DNA of 64,000 bases from Variovorax davisae. Its GTDB lineage: Bacteria > Pseudomonadota > Gammaproteobacteria > Burkholderiales > Burkholderiaceae_C. The notes beneath the pieces are model-generated. The model saw nothing but the letters and a program-made list of their open reading frames with translations. It made no database searches and was not told the origin of the DNA. Of this stretch, positions 51,136 through 59,992 are shown one piece after another. The translations under genes were made by a program, and so were the position numbers. The stretch spans positions 1-64,000 of the forward strand of contig NZ_JASZYS010000017.1 in NCBI RefSeq assembly GCF_030316845.1, written 5' to 3'. Within the stretch, counting starts at the first letter, position 1. Every line of letters starts with the position of its first letter.

Positions 51136-52944
51136 ATGACCTACACCAAAGAACAAATCACCAAGCGCAAGTTCGACGTCGTCATCATCGGTGCCGGCGG
51201 CTCCGGCATGCGCGCCTCGCTGCAACTCGCACGCGCCGGCCTCAACGTCGCCGTGCTGTCCAAGGTGTTCCCGACCCGCTCGCACACGGTCGCGGCCCAG
51301 GGCGGCGTCGGGGCCTCGCTCGGCAACATGAGCGAGGACAACTGGCACTACCACTTCTACGACACGATCAAGGGCTCCGACTGGCTCGGCGACCAGGACG
51401 CGATCGAGTTCATGTGCCGCGAAGCACCGAAGGTGGTGTACGAGCTCGAACACTTCGGCATGCCCTTCGACCGCAATCCGGACGGCACGATCTACCAGCG
51501 TCCGTTCGGCGGCCACACCGCGAACTATGGCGAAAAGCCGGTGCAGCGCGCCTGCGCCGCCGCCGACCGCACCGGCCACGCGATGCTGCACACGCTTTAC
51601 CAGAAGAACGTCGAAGCCCGCACCCAGTTCTTCGTCGAGTGGATGGCGCTCGATCTGATCCGCGACGCCGAAGGCGACGTGGTCGGCGTGACCGCGCTGG
51701 AGATGGAAACCGGCGACCTGCACATCCTGCAGGCCAAGACCGTGCTGCTGGCCACCGGTGGCGCCGGCCGCATCTTCGCGGCCTCGACCAATGCCTTCAT
51801 CAACACCGGCGACGGCCTCGGCATGGCGGCCCGCGCGGGCATTCCGCTGCAGGACATGGAGTTCTGGCAGTTCCACCCGACCGGCGTGGCCGGCGCCGGC
51901 GTGCTGCTGACCGAAGGCTGCCGCGGCGAAGGCGCGATCCTGCTCAACAGCAACGGCGAACGCTTCATGGAACGCTACGCGCCGACGCTGAAAGACCTGG
52001 CGCCGCGCGACTTCGTCTCGCGTTCGATGGACCAGGAGATCAAGGAAGGCCGCGGCTGCGGTCCCAACAAGGACTACGTGCTGCTGAAGCTCGACCACCT
52101 CGGTGCCGAGACCATCCACAAGCGGCTGCCCTCGGTGTACGAGATCGGCGTCAACTTCGCCAACGTCGACATCACCAAGGAGCCGATCCCGGTGGTGCCG
52201 ACCATCCACTACCAGATGGGCGGCATCCCGACCAACATCAACGGCCAGGTCGTGATCCAGAAGGGCGACGAGAACAGCGCCGTGGTCAACGGCCTCTACG
52301 CGGTGGGCGAATGCTCTTGCGTCAGCGTGCACGGCGCCAACCGCCTGGGCACCAACTCGCTGCTCGACCTGCTGGTGTTCGGCCGCGCGGCCGGCAACCA
52401 CATCGTCGAGTTCAACGACAAGCTGAAGGAACACAAGGACCTGCCGGCCGATGCCGCCGACCGCACGCTGGAGCGCCTGAACCAGCTCGAGGCCTCGACC
52501 TCCGGCGAATACGCGCAGGACGTGGCCAACGAGATCCGCGCCGTCATGCAGCAGCACGCGGCCGTGTTCCGCAAGCAAGCCTCGATGGACGAAGGCGTGA
52601 AGAAGATCGCCGCCGTGCGCCAGCGCGTCGCCTCGGTCACGCTCAAGGACAAGTCGCGCGTCTTCAACACCGCCCGCATCGAAGCCCTCGAAGTCGACAA
52701 CCTGATCGAGGTCGCACAGGCCACGATGGTGTCGGCCGCTGCCCGCCGCGAATGCCGCGGCGCCCACACGGTGGAAGACTACGAGCGTCCGGCCGACGAT
52801 CCGGTCGCGCCGCTTGGCCGCAACGACGCCGAATGGATGAAGCACACGCTTTGGTACAGCCAGGACAACCGCCTCTCGTACAAGCCGGTCAAGCTGCAGC
52901 CGCTGACGGTGGCATCGGTGCCGCCCAAGGTGCGCACGTTCTAA
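51136..52944 (+). CDS. sdhA: Succinate dehydrogenase flavoprotein subunit
   Basis: A 602-residue catalytic subunit oxidising succinate to fumarate. FAD binding: DVVIIGAGGSGMRASLQLAR near 14-33 and the covalent FAD histidine in PTRSHTVAAQGG; substrate-binding HYQMGGIPTN and the C-terminal RLGTNSLLDLLVFGRAAG. ATG at 51136 matches homologues. Part of sdhCDAB. Confidence 0.98.
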   Translation: MTYTKEQITKRKFDVVIIGAGGSGMRASLQLARAGLNVAVLSKVFPTRSHTVAAQGGVGASLGNMSEDNWHYHFYDTIKGSDWLGDQDAIEFMCREAPKVVYELEHFGMPFDRNPDGTIYQRPFGGHTANYGEKPVQRACAAADRTGHAMLHTLYQKNVEARTQFFVEWMALDLIRDAEGDVVGVTALEMETGDLHILQAKTVLLATGGAGRIFAASTNAFINTGDGLGMAARAGIPLQDMEFWQFHPTGVAGAGVLLTEGCRGEGAILLNSNGERFMERYAPTLKDLAPRDFVSRSMDQEIKEGRGCGPNKDYVLLKLDHLGAETIHKRLPSVYEIGVNFANVDITKEPIPVVPTIHYQMGGIPTNINGQVVIQKGDENSAVVNGLYAVGECSCVSVHGANRLGTNSLLDLLVFGRAAGNHIVEFNDKLKEHKDLPADAADRTLERLNQLEASTSGEYAQDVANEIRAVMQQHAAVFRKQASMDEGVKKIAAVRQRVASVTLKDKSRVFNTARIEALEVDNLIEVAQATMVSAAARRECRGAHTVEDYERPADDPVAPLGRNDAEWMKHTLWYSQDNRLSYKPVKLQPLTVASVPPKVRTF

Positions 52945-52975
52945 GCCCACGAGAAAGCATCACAAGGTCATCACG

Positions 52976-53677
52976 ATGAAGCGCACATTTCAAATCTACC
53001 GCTACGATCCGGACAAGGACGCCAAGCCCTACATGCAGACCGTCGAGATCGAACTCGACGGCCACGAGCGCATGCTGCTCGACGCCCTCATGAAGCTCAA
53101 GGCGCAGGATCCGACCCTGTCGTTCCGCCGCTCCTGCCGCGAAGGCGTCTGCGGCTCCGACGCGATGAACATCAACGGCAAGAACGGTCTGGCCTGCCTG
53201 ACCAACATGCTGACGCTCAAGGGCACCATCGTGCTCAAGCCGCTGCCCGGCCTGCCGGTGATCCGCGACCTGATCGTCGACATGACGCAGTTCTTCAAGC
53301 AGTACAACTCGATCAAGCCGTACCTGCAGAACGACACCGTGCCGCCCGAGAAGGAGCGCCTGCAGTCGCCCGAGGAGCGCGACGAGCTCAACGGCCTGTA
53401 CGAGTGCATCCTGTGCGCCAGCTGCTCGACCAGCTGCCCGAGCTTCTGGTGGAACCCCGACAAGTTCGTCGGCCCGGCCGGCCTGCTGCAGGCCTACCGC
53501 TTCATCGCCGACAGCCGCGACGAAGCCACCGGCGAGCGCCTGGACAACCTCGAGGACCCGTACCGCCTGTTCCGCTGCCACTCGATCATGAACTGCGTCG
53601 ACGTCTGCCCGAAGAACCTGAATCCGACCCGGGCGATCGGCAAGATCAAGGAACTCATGGTGCGTCGCGCCATCTAG
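52976..53677 (+). CDS. sdhB: Succinate dehydrogenase iron-sulfur subunit
   Basis: A 233-residue electron-transfer subunit. [2Fe-2S] ligands in SCREGVCGSDAMNINGKNGL, [4Fe-4S] in CILCASCSTSCPSF, and [3Fe-4S]/[4Fe-4S] in CHSIMNCVDVCPKNLNP. Electrons pass from FAD in SdhA to quinone at SdhC/D. 31 nt after sdhA. Confidence 0.98.
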   Translation: MKRTFQIYRYDPDKDAKPYMQTVEIELDGHERMLLDALMKLKAQDPTLSFRRSCREGVCGSDAMNINGKNGLACLTNMLTLKGTIVLKPLPGLPVIRDLIVDMTQFFKQYNSIKPYLQNDTVPPEKERLQSPEERDELNGLYECILCASCSTSCPSFWWNPDKFVGPAGLLQAYRFIADSRDEATGERLDNLEDPYRLFRCHSIMNCVDVCPKNLNPTRAIGKIKELMVRRAI

Positions 53678-53694
53678 TCCCGACGAGCCCCCCG

Positions 53695-53997
53695 ATGCCA
53701 GCCACCGACAACCCCTCCGAGCCGATCAGCGAGCGCGCGCTGAGCAAGCTCAAGTGGCGCTGCCGGCGCGGCTTGCTTGAAAACGACCTGTTCATTGCCC
53801 GCTTCTTCACGCGGCACGAGGCAAGCCTGACCCGCGGGCAGGCACAGGCACTGGAGACATTGATGGACCTGTCGGACAACGACCTGCTCGACCTCCTGCT
53901 CGCGCGAAAGGAGCCCGAGCCCGGATGGGCCGGGGCCGAGGTGGTCGAACTGCTGCAGCTGATGCGCAGCGACGGTGCGCAATCCCTATCTTCCTGA
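53695..53997 (+). CDS. sdhE: FAD assembly factor SdhE
   Basis: A 100-residue helical protein needed for covalent attachment of FAD to SdhA. The RGxxE motif is present in KWRCRRGLLENDLFIARFF (about 20-38). It starts 17 nt after sdhB and ends 24 nt before gltA, so it is part of the sdh transcript. The C-terminal half is more divergent, as usual. Confidence 0.92.
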   Translation: MPATDNPSEPISERALSKLKWRCRRGLLENDLFIARFFTRHEASLTRGQAQALETLMDLSDNDLLDLLLARKEPEPGWAGAEVVELLQLMRSDGAQSLSS

Positions 53998-54021
53998 TCC
54001 ATTCTTTGAAAGACACTCGAA

Positions 54022-55332
54022 ATGAAAGCATCCGAGAACAAGGCCACTCTGTCGTTCAGCAACGGCGGACAGAACGTCGAGCTGCCGATCTACAAGGGCA
54101 CCTTGGGCCCCGACGTGATCGACATCCGCAAGCTCTACGCCCAGACGGGCATGTTCACCTACGACCCGGGCTTCATGTCGACCGCCTCGTGCGAATCGGC
54201 CATCACCTACATCGACGGCGACAAGGGCGAGCTGCTGTACCGCGGCTACCCGATCGAGCAGCTCGCGACCAACTGCGACTTCCTCGAGACCTGCCACCTG
54301 CTGCTGTACGGTGAACTGCCCGACGAAGCCAAGAAGACCACCTTCACCAAGCTCGTGACCAACCACACGATGGTCAACGAGCAGATGCAGTTCTTCCTGC
54401 GCGGCTTCCGCCGCGATGCCCACCCGATGGCCATCATGACCGGCCTGGTCGGCGCCCTGTCGGCCTTCTATCACGACAGCACGGACATCAACAATCCGAA
54501 GCACCGCGAGATCGCCGCGATCCGCCTGATCGCCAAGATGCCGACCCTGGTCGCCATGGCCTACAAGTACACCGTGGGCCAGCCCTACATGTACCCGAAG
54601 AACGAACTCAGCTATGCGGGCAACTTCCTGCACATGATGTTCGCCACGCCGTGCGAGGAGTACAAGGTGAGCCCGGTGCTCGAGCGCGCGCTCGACCGCA
54701 TCTTCATCCTGCACGCCGACCACGAGCAGAACGCATCGACCTCGACCGTGCGCCTGTGCGGCTCGTCGGGCACCAACCCGTTCGCCGCGATCGCGGCCGG
54801 CGTGGCCTGCCTCTGGGGCCCGGCCCACGGCGGCGCCAACGAGGCGGCGCTCAACATGCTCTACGACATCCAGAAGGCGGGCGGCGTCGAAAAGATCGGC
54901 GAGTTCATCAAGCAGGTCAAGGACAAGAACTCCAACGTCAAGCTGATGGGCTTCGGCCACCGCGTCTACAAGAACTACGACCCGCGCGCCAAGCTGATGC
55001 AGGAAACCTGCAAGGAAGTGCTGGGCGAGCTCGGCCTGGAAAACGACCCGCTGTTCAAGCTCGCGATGGCGCTCGAGAAGATCGCCCTGGAAGACGAATA
55101 CTTCGTCTCGCGCAAGCTCTACCCGAACGTCGACTTCTACTCGGGCATCGTGCAGCGCGCGATCGGCATCCCGGTGCCGCTGTTCACCGCGATCTTCGCG
55201 CTGGCCCGCACGGTGGGCTGGATCGCCCAGCTCAACGAGATGATCGGCGACCCGGACTACAAGATCGGCCGCCCGCGCCAGCTTTTCGAAGGCTCGGTCA
55301 AGCGCGACGTCAAGCCGATCGCCCAGCGCTGA
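54022..55332 (+). CDS. gltA: Citrate synthase
   Basis: A 436-residue hexameric-type (type II) citrate synthase condensing acetyl-CoA and oxaloacetate. Catalytic residues: His in WGPAHGGANEAAL, His in FGHRVYKNYDPRAK and Asp in EDEYFVSRKLYPNVDFYSG. The N-terminal NADH-sensing region is present. Co-transcribed with sdh; followed by a strong terminator. Confidence 0.98.
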   Translation: MKASENKATLSFSNGGQNVELPIYKGTLGPDVIDIRKLYAQTGMFTYDPGFMSTASCESAITYIDGDKGELLYRGYPIEQLATNCDFLETCHLLLYGELPDEAKKTTFTKLVTNHTMVNEQMQFFLRGFRRDAHPMAIMTGLVGALSAFYHDSTDINNPKHREIAAIRLIAKMPTLVAMAYKYTVGQPYMYPKNELSYAGNFLHMMFATPCEEYKVSPVLERALDRIFILHADHEQNASTSTVRLCGSSGTNPFAAIAAGVACLWGPAHGGANEAALNMLYDIQKAGGVEKIGEFIKQVKDKNSNVKLMGFGHRVYKNYDPRAKLMQETCKEVLGELGLENDPLFKLAMALEKIALEDEYFVSRKLYPNVDFYSGIVQRAIGIPVPLFTAIFALARTVGWIAQLNEMIGDPDYKIGRPRQLFEGSVKRDVKPIAQR

Positions 55333-55355
55333 TTGCCGTCCGGCCCGCACCCAGG

Positions 55356-55380
55356 AAAGCTGCCCACGGGCAGCTTTTTT
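55356..55380 (+). terminator. Terminator of sdhCDAB-sdhE-gltA
   Basis: Stem AAAGCTGCCC/GGGCAGCTTT with a 3-nt loop and T6 tail, about 24 nt after the gltA stop. Confidence 0.93.
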
Positions 55381-55453
55381 GCGTCTTGGCTGACACGGGC
55401 CGGCCGGCGGACCGAATAGCTTGGAGTCCTCATCCAAACGAAGGAGTTCCACC

Positions 55454-55594
55454 ATGAAGAAGCTTGCCGCATTGCTCACCGTCATCTTCGCCGTGTCCGT
55501 GCCGCTGGCCGGCTGCAACACCATGAAGGGCGCCGGCCAGGACATCCAGAAGGGCGGCCAGAAGATGGAAGACGCCGCGCAGAAGAAGCAATAA
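55454..55594 (+). CDS. Entericidin-type small lipoprotein
   Basis: A 46-residue protein with the lipobox LAGC at residues 18-21 after a short hydrophobic signal, then CNTMKGAGQDIQKGGQKMED. This is the EcnA/EcnB family of tiny envelope lipoproteins, which in E. coli are linked to stationary-phase programmed lysis. AAGGAG lies 8 nt before ATG. It stands alone between gltA and the LysR gene and is followed by a perfect 10-bp hairpin. Confidence 0.88.
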   Translation: MKKLAALLTVIFAVSVPLAGCNTMKGAGQDIQKGGQKMEDAAQKKQ

Positions 55595-55601
55595 CTCCCG
55601 G

Positions 55602-55625
55602 GCCGCGGCGCCATCGCGCCGCGGC
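55602..55625 (+). terminator. Hairpin after the entericidin gene
   Basis: GCCGCGGCGC-CATC-GCGCCGCGGC, a perfect 10-bp stem with a tetraloop, 7 nt past the entericidin stop. No T tract, but the stem is very stable and may protect the small mRNA. Confidence 0.65.
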
Positions 55626-55628
55626 ATC

Positions 55629-55655
55629 TTGGCCATCTCGGATCACGATGGCCAA
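55629..55655. promoter_or_regulatory. Perfect LysR-type binding site upstream of the leu-linked LysR gene
   Basis: TTGGCCATC-N9-GATGGCCAA: 9-bp arms with a 9-nt spacer. The core ATC-N9-GAT is the classical LTTR (T-N11-A) recognition pattern. It lies 58 nt before the LysR ATG at 55714 and so suits autoregulation and control of leuC downstream. Confidence 0.75.
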
Positions 55656-55713
55656 AGCCTTGAAACAGGGGGAAAATACGGGCTTCCATCTCTGAACGAG
55701 ATGCCAAGCCCCG

Positions 55714-56661
55714 ATGACCTCCTCCGAACGCAGTTTTGCCCGCCGCATCGACCTCACGTCGCTGCAGTTGTTCGTGGCCGTCTGCGAGCTCGGCAGCATC
55801 GGGCGCGCGGCCGAGCGCGAATTCATCGCGGCATCGGCGATCAGCAAGCGGTTGTCCGACCTCGAAGCCACGCTCGGCACGCCCCTGCTCTACCGCCATG
55901 CCCGCGGCGTCGACCTGACGCCGGCCGGCGAAAGCCTGCTGCACCACGCCCGCTCGGTGCTCTACAGCCTCGAGAAGATGCAGGGAGAACTCAGCGAGTA
56001 CGCCGACGGCGTCCGCGGCCATGTCCGGGTGCACGCCAACATTTCGGCCATCGTCCAGTTCCTGCCCGAGGACCTCGGGGCCTTCACCCGCGAGCACGAC
56101 GCGATCAAGATCGACCTCGAGGAGCACCTGAGCAGCGAAGTGGTGCGGGCCGTCCATGAAGGCGCGGCCGACCTCGGCGTCTGCCATGTCGCCGAAGGCG
56201 GCAACGAGCTCCAGAGCCTGCCCTACCGCGACGACACGCTGGCCTTGATCGTGCCCGCCGGCCATCGGCTGGCGTCCCGGCGCTCGATCGCCTTCGTCGA
56301 CTCGCTCGACTACGACCATGTCGGCCTGCACAGCAACAGCTCGATCTACGTCGCGATGCACCAGGCCGCGCTGGCCGCCAACCGCAGCATCCGGCTGCGC
56401 ATCCACGTGACCGGCCTCGACGCGATGTGCCGCATGATCGAGAACGGCCTCGGCGTCGGCGTGATGCCGCTGCGGGCCTTCGAGCTGATGCAGGGCGGCA
56501 TCGGCCGCGGCCTGACCTCCGTGGCGCTGCAGGACCCCTGGGCGGCACGCCAGATCCGGCTGATCGCCCGCGACTTCTCGACCTTGCCGGTCGCCGCCCG
56601 CATGCTGGTCAAGCACCTGCACACACCTGCTGTCGCGACGCCCGCGCAGCTCGCCGCCTAA
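55714..56661 (+). CDS. LysR-family regulator preceding leuC
   Basis: A 315-residue LTTR with helix-turn-helix near residues 15-72 (LTSLQLFVAVCELGSIGRAA and AASAISKRLSDLEATLG) and a ligand domain after about 92. It is in the same direction as leuCDB and only 28 nt upstream, rather than divergent, so it may be co-transcribed with leucine synthesis genes. The perfect dyad at 55629-55655 is the likely binding site. Effector unknown. Confidence 0.92.
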   Translation: MTSSERSFARRIDLTSLQLFVAVCELGSIGRAAEREFIAASAISKRLSDLEATLGTPLLYRHARGVDLTPAGESLLHHARSVLYSLEKMQGELSEYADGVRGHVRVHANISAIVQFLPEDLGAFTREHDAIKIDLEEHLSSEVVRAVHEGAADLGVCHVAEGGNELQSLPYRDDTLALIVPAGHRLASRRSIAFVDSLDYDHVGLHSNSSIYVAMHQAALAANRSIRLRIHVTGLDAMCRMIENGLGVGVMPLRAFELMQGGIGRGLTSVALQDPWAARQIRLIARDFSTLPVAARMLVKHLHTPAVATPAQLAA

Positions 56662-56689
56662 GACAATCACCTCCCCACGAAAGAGACCC

Positions 56690-58111
56690 ATGGCACGCAC
56701 CCTCTACGACAAACTCTGGGACGAACACGTCGTCCACACCGAGGAAGACGGCACCGCGATCCTCTACATCGACCGCCACCTGGTGCACGAAGTGACCAGC
56801 CCGCAGGCCTTCGAAGGGCTGCGCGAGGCCGGCCGCAAGCTGTGGCGCATCAGCTCGGTGGTGGCCACGGCCGACCACAACACGCCGACCACCGGCTGGG
56901 AGCGCGGCTACGACGGCATCGCCGACCCGACCAGCAAGGAACAGGTCACGACCCTGGACAGCAACATCAAGGAATTCGGCGCCGCCGCGTTCTTTCCGTT
57001 CCTGAGCAAGCGCCAGGGCATCGTGCACGTGATCGGGCCCGAGTCGGGCGCCACCCTGCCCGGCATGACCGTGGTCTGCGGCGATTCGCACACCTCGACC
57101 CATGGGGCCTTCGGCGCGCTGGCGCACGGCATCGGCACCAGCGAGGTCGAGCACGTCATGGCCACGCAGACGCTGCTCGGCAAGAAGGCGAAGAACCTGC
57201 TCGTGAAGGTCGAGGGCAAGCTGCCGCTCGGCTGCACCGCCAAGGACATCGTGCTCGCGATCATCGGCCGGATCGGCACCGCCGGCGGCACCGGCTACAC
57301 GATCGAATTCGCCGGCTCGGCGATCCGCGACCTCAGCATGGAAGGCCGCATGACGGTCTGCAACATGGCGATCGAAGCCGGTGCGCGCGCCGGCCTGGTG
57401 GCGGTCGACGAGAAGACCATCGCCTACGTCAAGGGCCGGCCGCTGGCGCCGACCGGCGTCGAATGGGACCTGGCGGTCGCCTACTGGAAGACCCTGCAGT
57501 CCGATTCCGACGCTCACTTCGACCTCGTGGTCGAGCTCGACGCCGCGCAGATCAAGCCGCAGGTCACCTGGGGCACCTCGCCCGAGATGGTGGTGCCGGT
57601 CGACGGCCGCGTGCCCGATCCCGACAAGGAGAAGGATGCCAACAAGCGCGGCGCGATCGAACGCGCCCTGGTCTACATGGGACTGGAACCCAACAAGCCC
57701 ATGAACGACATCTTCATCGACAAGGTGTTCATCGGCTCCTGCACCAACAGCCGCATCGAGGACATGCGCGAAGCCGCGGCCGTGGTCAAGAAGCTCGGCC
57801 AGAAGGTCGCCAAGAACGTCAAGCTCGCGATGGTCGTGCCGGGCTCCGGCGTGGTGAAGGCGCAGGCCGAGCGCGAAGGACTCGACCAGATCTTCAAGGC
57901 CGCCGGCTTCGAGTGGCGCGAGCCCGGCTGCTCGATGTGCCTGGCGATGAACGCCGACCGCCTCGAGCCGGGCGAGCGCTGCGCCTCGACCAGCAACCGC
58001 AACTTCGAAGGCCGTCAGGGCGCGGGTGGCCGAACCCACCTCGTGAGCCCCGCGATGGCCGCGGCGGCCGCGGTGCACGGCCACTTCGTCGATGTCCGAA
58101 CCTTCGCCTGA
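56690..58111 (+). CDS. leuC: 3-isopropylmalate dehydratase large subunit
   Basis: A 473-residue aconitase-superfamily enzyme that isomerises 2- to 3-isopropylmalate with a [4Fe-4S] cluster. Cluster ligands: the Cys in FIGSCTNSRIED and the CSMCLAMN pair; GDSHTSTHGAFGALAHGIGT is a family signature. Works with LeuD, encoded 16 nt downstream. Confidence 0.98.
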   Translation: MARTLYDKLWDEHVVHTEEDGTAILYIDRHLVHEVTSPQAFEGLREAGRKLWRISSVVATADHNTPTTGWERGYDGIADPTSKEQVTTLDSNIKEFGAAAFFPFLSKRQGIVHVIGPESGATLPGMTVVCGDSHTSTHGAFGALAHGIGTSEVEHVMATQTLLGKKAKNLLVKVEGKLPLGCTAKDIVLAIIGRIGTAGGTGYTIEFAGSAIRDLSMEGRMTVCNMAIEAGARAGLVAVDEKTIAYVKGRPLAPTGVEWDLAVAYWKTLQSDSDAHFDLVVELDAAQIKPQVTWGTSPEMVVPVDGRVPDPDKEKDANKRGAIERALVYMGLEPNKPMNDIFIDKVFIGSCTNSRIEDMREAAAVVKKLGQKVAKNVKLAMVVPGSGVVKAQAEREGLDQIFKAAGFEWREPGCSMCLAMNADRLEPGERCASTSNRNFEGRQGAGGRTHLVSPAMAAAAAVHGHFVDVRTFA

Positions 58112-58127
58112 TCCGGGAGCCCACACC

Positions 58128-58781
58128 ATGCAAAAATTCACCGTACACAAGGGCCTCGTGGCACCGATGGACCGCGAGAACGTCGACACCGACGCGATCA
58201 TCCCGAAGCAGTTCCTGAAATCGATCCGCAAGACCGGATTCGGCCAGAACCTGTTCGACGCCTGGCGCTACCTCGATCCGGGCGAACCGGGCCAGGATCC
58301 GGCATCGCGCAAGCCGAACCCCGACTTCGTGCTGAACCAGCCGCGCTACGCCGGCGCATCGATCCTGCTGGCGCGCCAGAACTTCGGTTGCGGCTCGTCG
58401 CGCGAACATGCGCCCTGGGCGCTCGACCAATACGGCTTCCGCGCGATCATCGCGCCGAGCTATGCCGACATCTTCTTCAACAACAGCTTCAAGAACGGCC
58501 TGCTGCCGATCGTGCTGCCCGAGGCGCAAGTCGCCCAGCTGTTCGACCAGACCTTCGCCTTCCCGGGCTACAGCCTGACGATCGACCTCGAGCGCCAGGT
58601 GGTCATCCAGCCGGACGGCGGCGAATTCGCCTTCGACGTCCAGGCCTTTCGCAAGTACTGCCTGGTCAACGGGCTCGACGACATCGGCCTCACGCTGCGC
58701 CACAAGGACGAGATCAAGGCCTTCGAAGCCGCGCGCCTGGCCCAGAAGCCCTGGCTGGCGCACACGATGCTCGACGCCTGA
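58128..58781 (+). CDS. leuD: 3-isopropylmalate dehydratase small subunit
   Basis: A 217-residue swivel subunit. NVDTDAIIPKQFLKSI near 18-33 and LLARQNFGCGSSREHAPWAL are diagnostic. ATG at 58128 matches the family start MQKFTVHKG; the longer frame to 58092 overlaps leuC without similarity. 36 nt before leuB. Confidence 0.97.
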   Translation: MQKFTVHKGLVAPMDRENVDTDAIIPKQFLKSIRKTGFGQNLFDAWRYLDPGEPGQDPASRKPNPDFVLNQPRYAGASILLARQNFGCGSSREHAPWALDQYGFRAIIAPSYADIFFNNSFKNGLLPIVLPEAQVAQLFDQTFAFPGYSLTIDLERQVVIQPDGGEFAFDVQAFRKYCLVNGLDDIGLTLRHKDEIKAFEAARLAQKPWLAHTMLDA

Positions 58782-58817
58782 AGCCCTTTCATCTCTTTTC
58801 AAGCAATCCCTGACACC

Positions 58818-59906
58818 ATGAAAATCGCAGTCCTCCCCGGTGACGGCATCGGCACCGAAATCGTCGCCGAAGCCATCCGCGTGCTCGAAACGCTCGACCT
58901 CAGGTTCGAGATGGAGTCGGCCCTGGTCGGCGGCGCCGCCTACGAGGCCCACGGCCATCCGCTGCCCGAGGCCACCCTCAAGCTGGCGAAGGAAGCCGAC
59001 GCCGTGCTGTTCGGCGCCGTCGGCGACTGGAAGTACGACAAGCTCGAGCGCTCGCTGCGCCCCGAGCAGGCCATCCTGGGCCTGCGCAAGAACCTCGGCC
59101 TGTTCGCCAACTTCCGGCCGGCGATCTGCTACGAGCAGCTGGTCGGCGCCTCCAGCCTCAAGCCCGAGCTGATCTCGGGCCTGGACATCCTGATCATCCG
59201 CGAGCTGACCGGCGACATCTACTTCGGCCAGCCGCGCGGCCGCCGCACCGCGGTCGACGGCCACTTCCCGGGCGCCGAGGAAGCCTTCGACACCATGCGC
59301 TACTCGCGCCCCGAGGTCGAGCGCATCGCCCACGTCGCCTTCCAGGCGGCGCGCAAGCGCAGCAAGCGCGTGACCAGCGTCGACAAGGCCAACGTGCTGG
59401 AGACCTTCCAGTTCTGGAAGGACATCGTGACCGAGGTCGGCCGCGAGTACCCGGACGTCGAGCTCGACCACATGTACGTCGACAACGCGGCCATGCAGCT
59501 GGTCAAGGCGCCGAAGAAATTCGACGTCGTGGTCACCGGCAACATGTTCGGCGACATCCTCTCGGACGAGGCGGCGATGCTCACCGGCTCGATCGGCATG
59601 CTGCCCTCGGCCTCGCTGAATGCCAGCAACCAGGGCCTCTACGAGCCCAGCCACGGCAGCGCGCCCGACATTGCGGGCAAAGGGGTTGCCAATCCTTTGG
59701 CTACAATCCTGTCTGCTGCCATGATGCTTCGCTTCTCCCTCAACCAGCCCGAGGCTGCCGACCGGATCGAGTCGGCGGTCCAGTCCGTGCTGGCGCAGGG
59801 GCTGCGCACGGCAGACATCTGGTCCGCGGGCACGACCAAGGTCGGCACCCGCGAGATGGGCGATGCCGTGGTGGCTGCCATCACCAAAAAGACGATTACC
59901 GGCTAA
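58818..59906 (+). CDS. leuB: 3-isopropylmalate dehydrogenase
   Basis: A 362-residue NAD-dependent decarboxylating dehydrogenase for leucine synthesis. AVLPGDGIGTEIVAEAIRVL at the start, RELTGDIYFGQPRG, and NMFGDILSDEAAMLTGSIGM with the metal-binding Asp residues. Around 59668-59740 codon choice changes sharply: about ten of twenty codons end in A or T although the rest of the gene is almost uniformly G/C-ending. The protein there is normal (GKGVANPLATILSAAMMLRF). Confidence 0.97.
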   Translation: MKIAVLPGDGIGTEIVAEAIRVLETLDLRFEMESALVGGAAYEAHGHPLPEATLKLAKEADAVLFGAVGDWKYDKLERSLRPEQAILGLRKNLGLFANFRPAICYEQLVGASSLKPELISGLDILIIRELTGDIYFGQPRGRRTAVDGHFPGAEEAFDTMRYSRPEVERIAHVAFQAARKRSKRVTSVDKANVLETFQFWKDIVTEVGREYPDVELDHMYVDNAAMQLVKAPKKFDVVVTGNMFGDILSDEAAMLTGSIGMLPSASLNASNQGLYEPSHGSAPDIAGKGVANPLATILSAAMMLRFSLNQPEAADRIESAVQSVLAQGLRTADIWSAGTTKVGTREMGDAVVAAITKKTITG

Positions 59907-59930
59907 ACCAGCCCGCTTCGTCACGCCCTC

Positions 59931-59976
59931 CCCGGCTCTGACGAGCCGGGCGCAAAGAGAAGTTTTTTCTTTTTTC
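59931..59976 (+). terminator. Hairpin plus T tract between leuB and asd
   Basis: CCCGGCTC-TGAC-GAGCCGGG (59931-59950), perfect 8-bp stem, followed after 12 nt by TTTTTTCTTTTTTC. The spacing is too long for a standard terminator, so it may be partial or an attenuator; asd begins 16 nt past the T tract. Confidence 0.6.
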
Positions 59977-59992
59977 ACAAGGGCACATTGAA

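Noticed and set aside
53986..56700. A 904-codon minus-strand open frame opposite gltA, entericidin and LysR
   Set aside because: It spans three real genes, has low-complexity composition and no recognisable domain.
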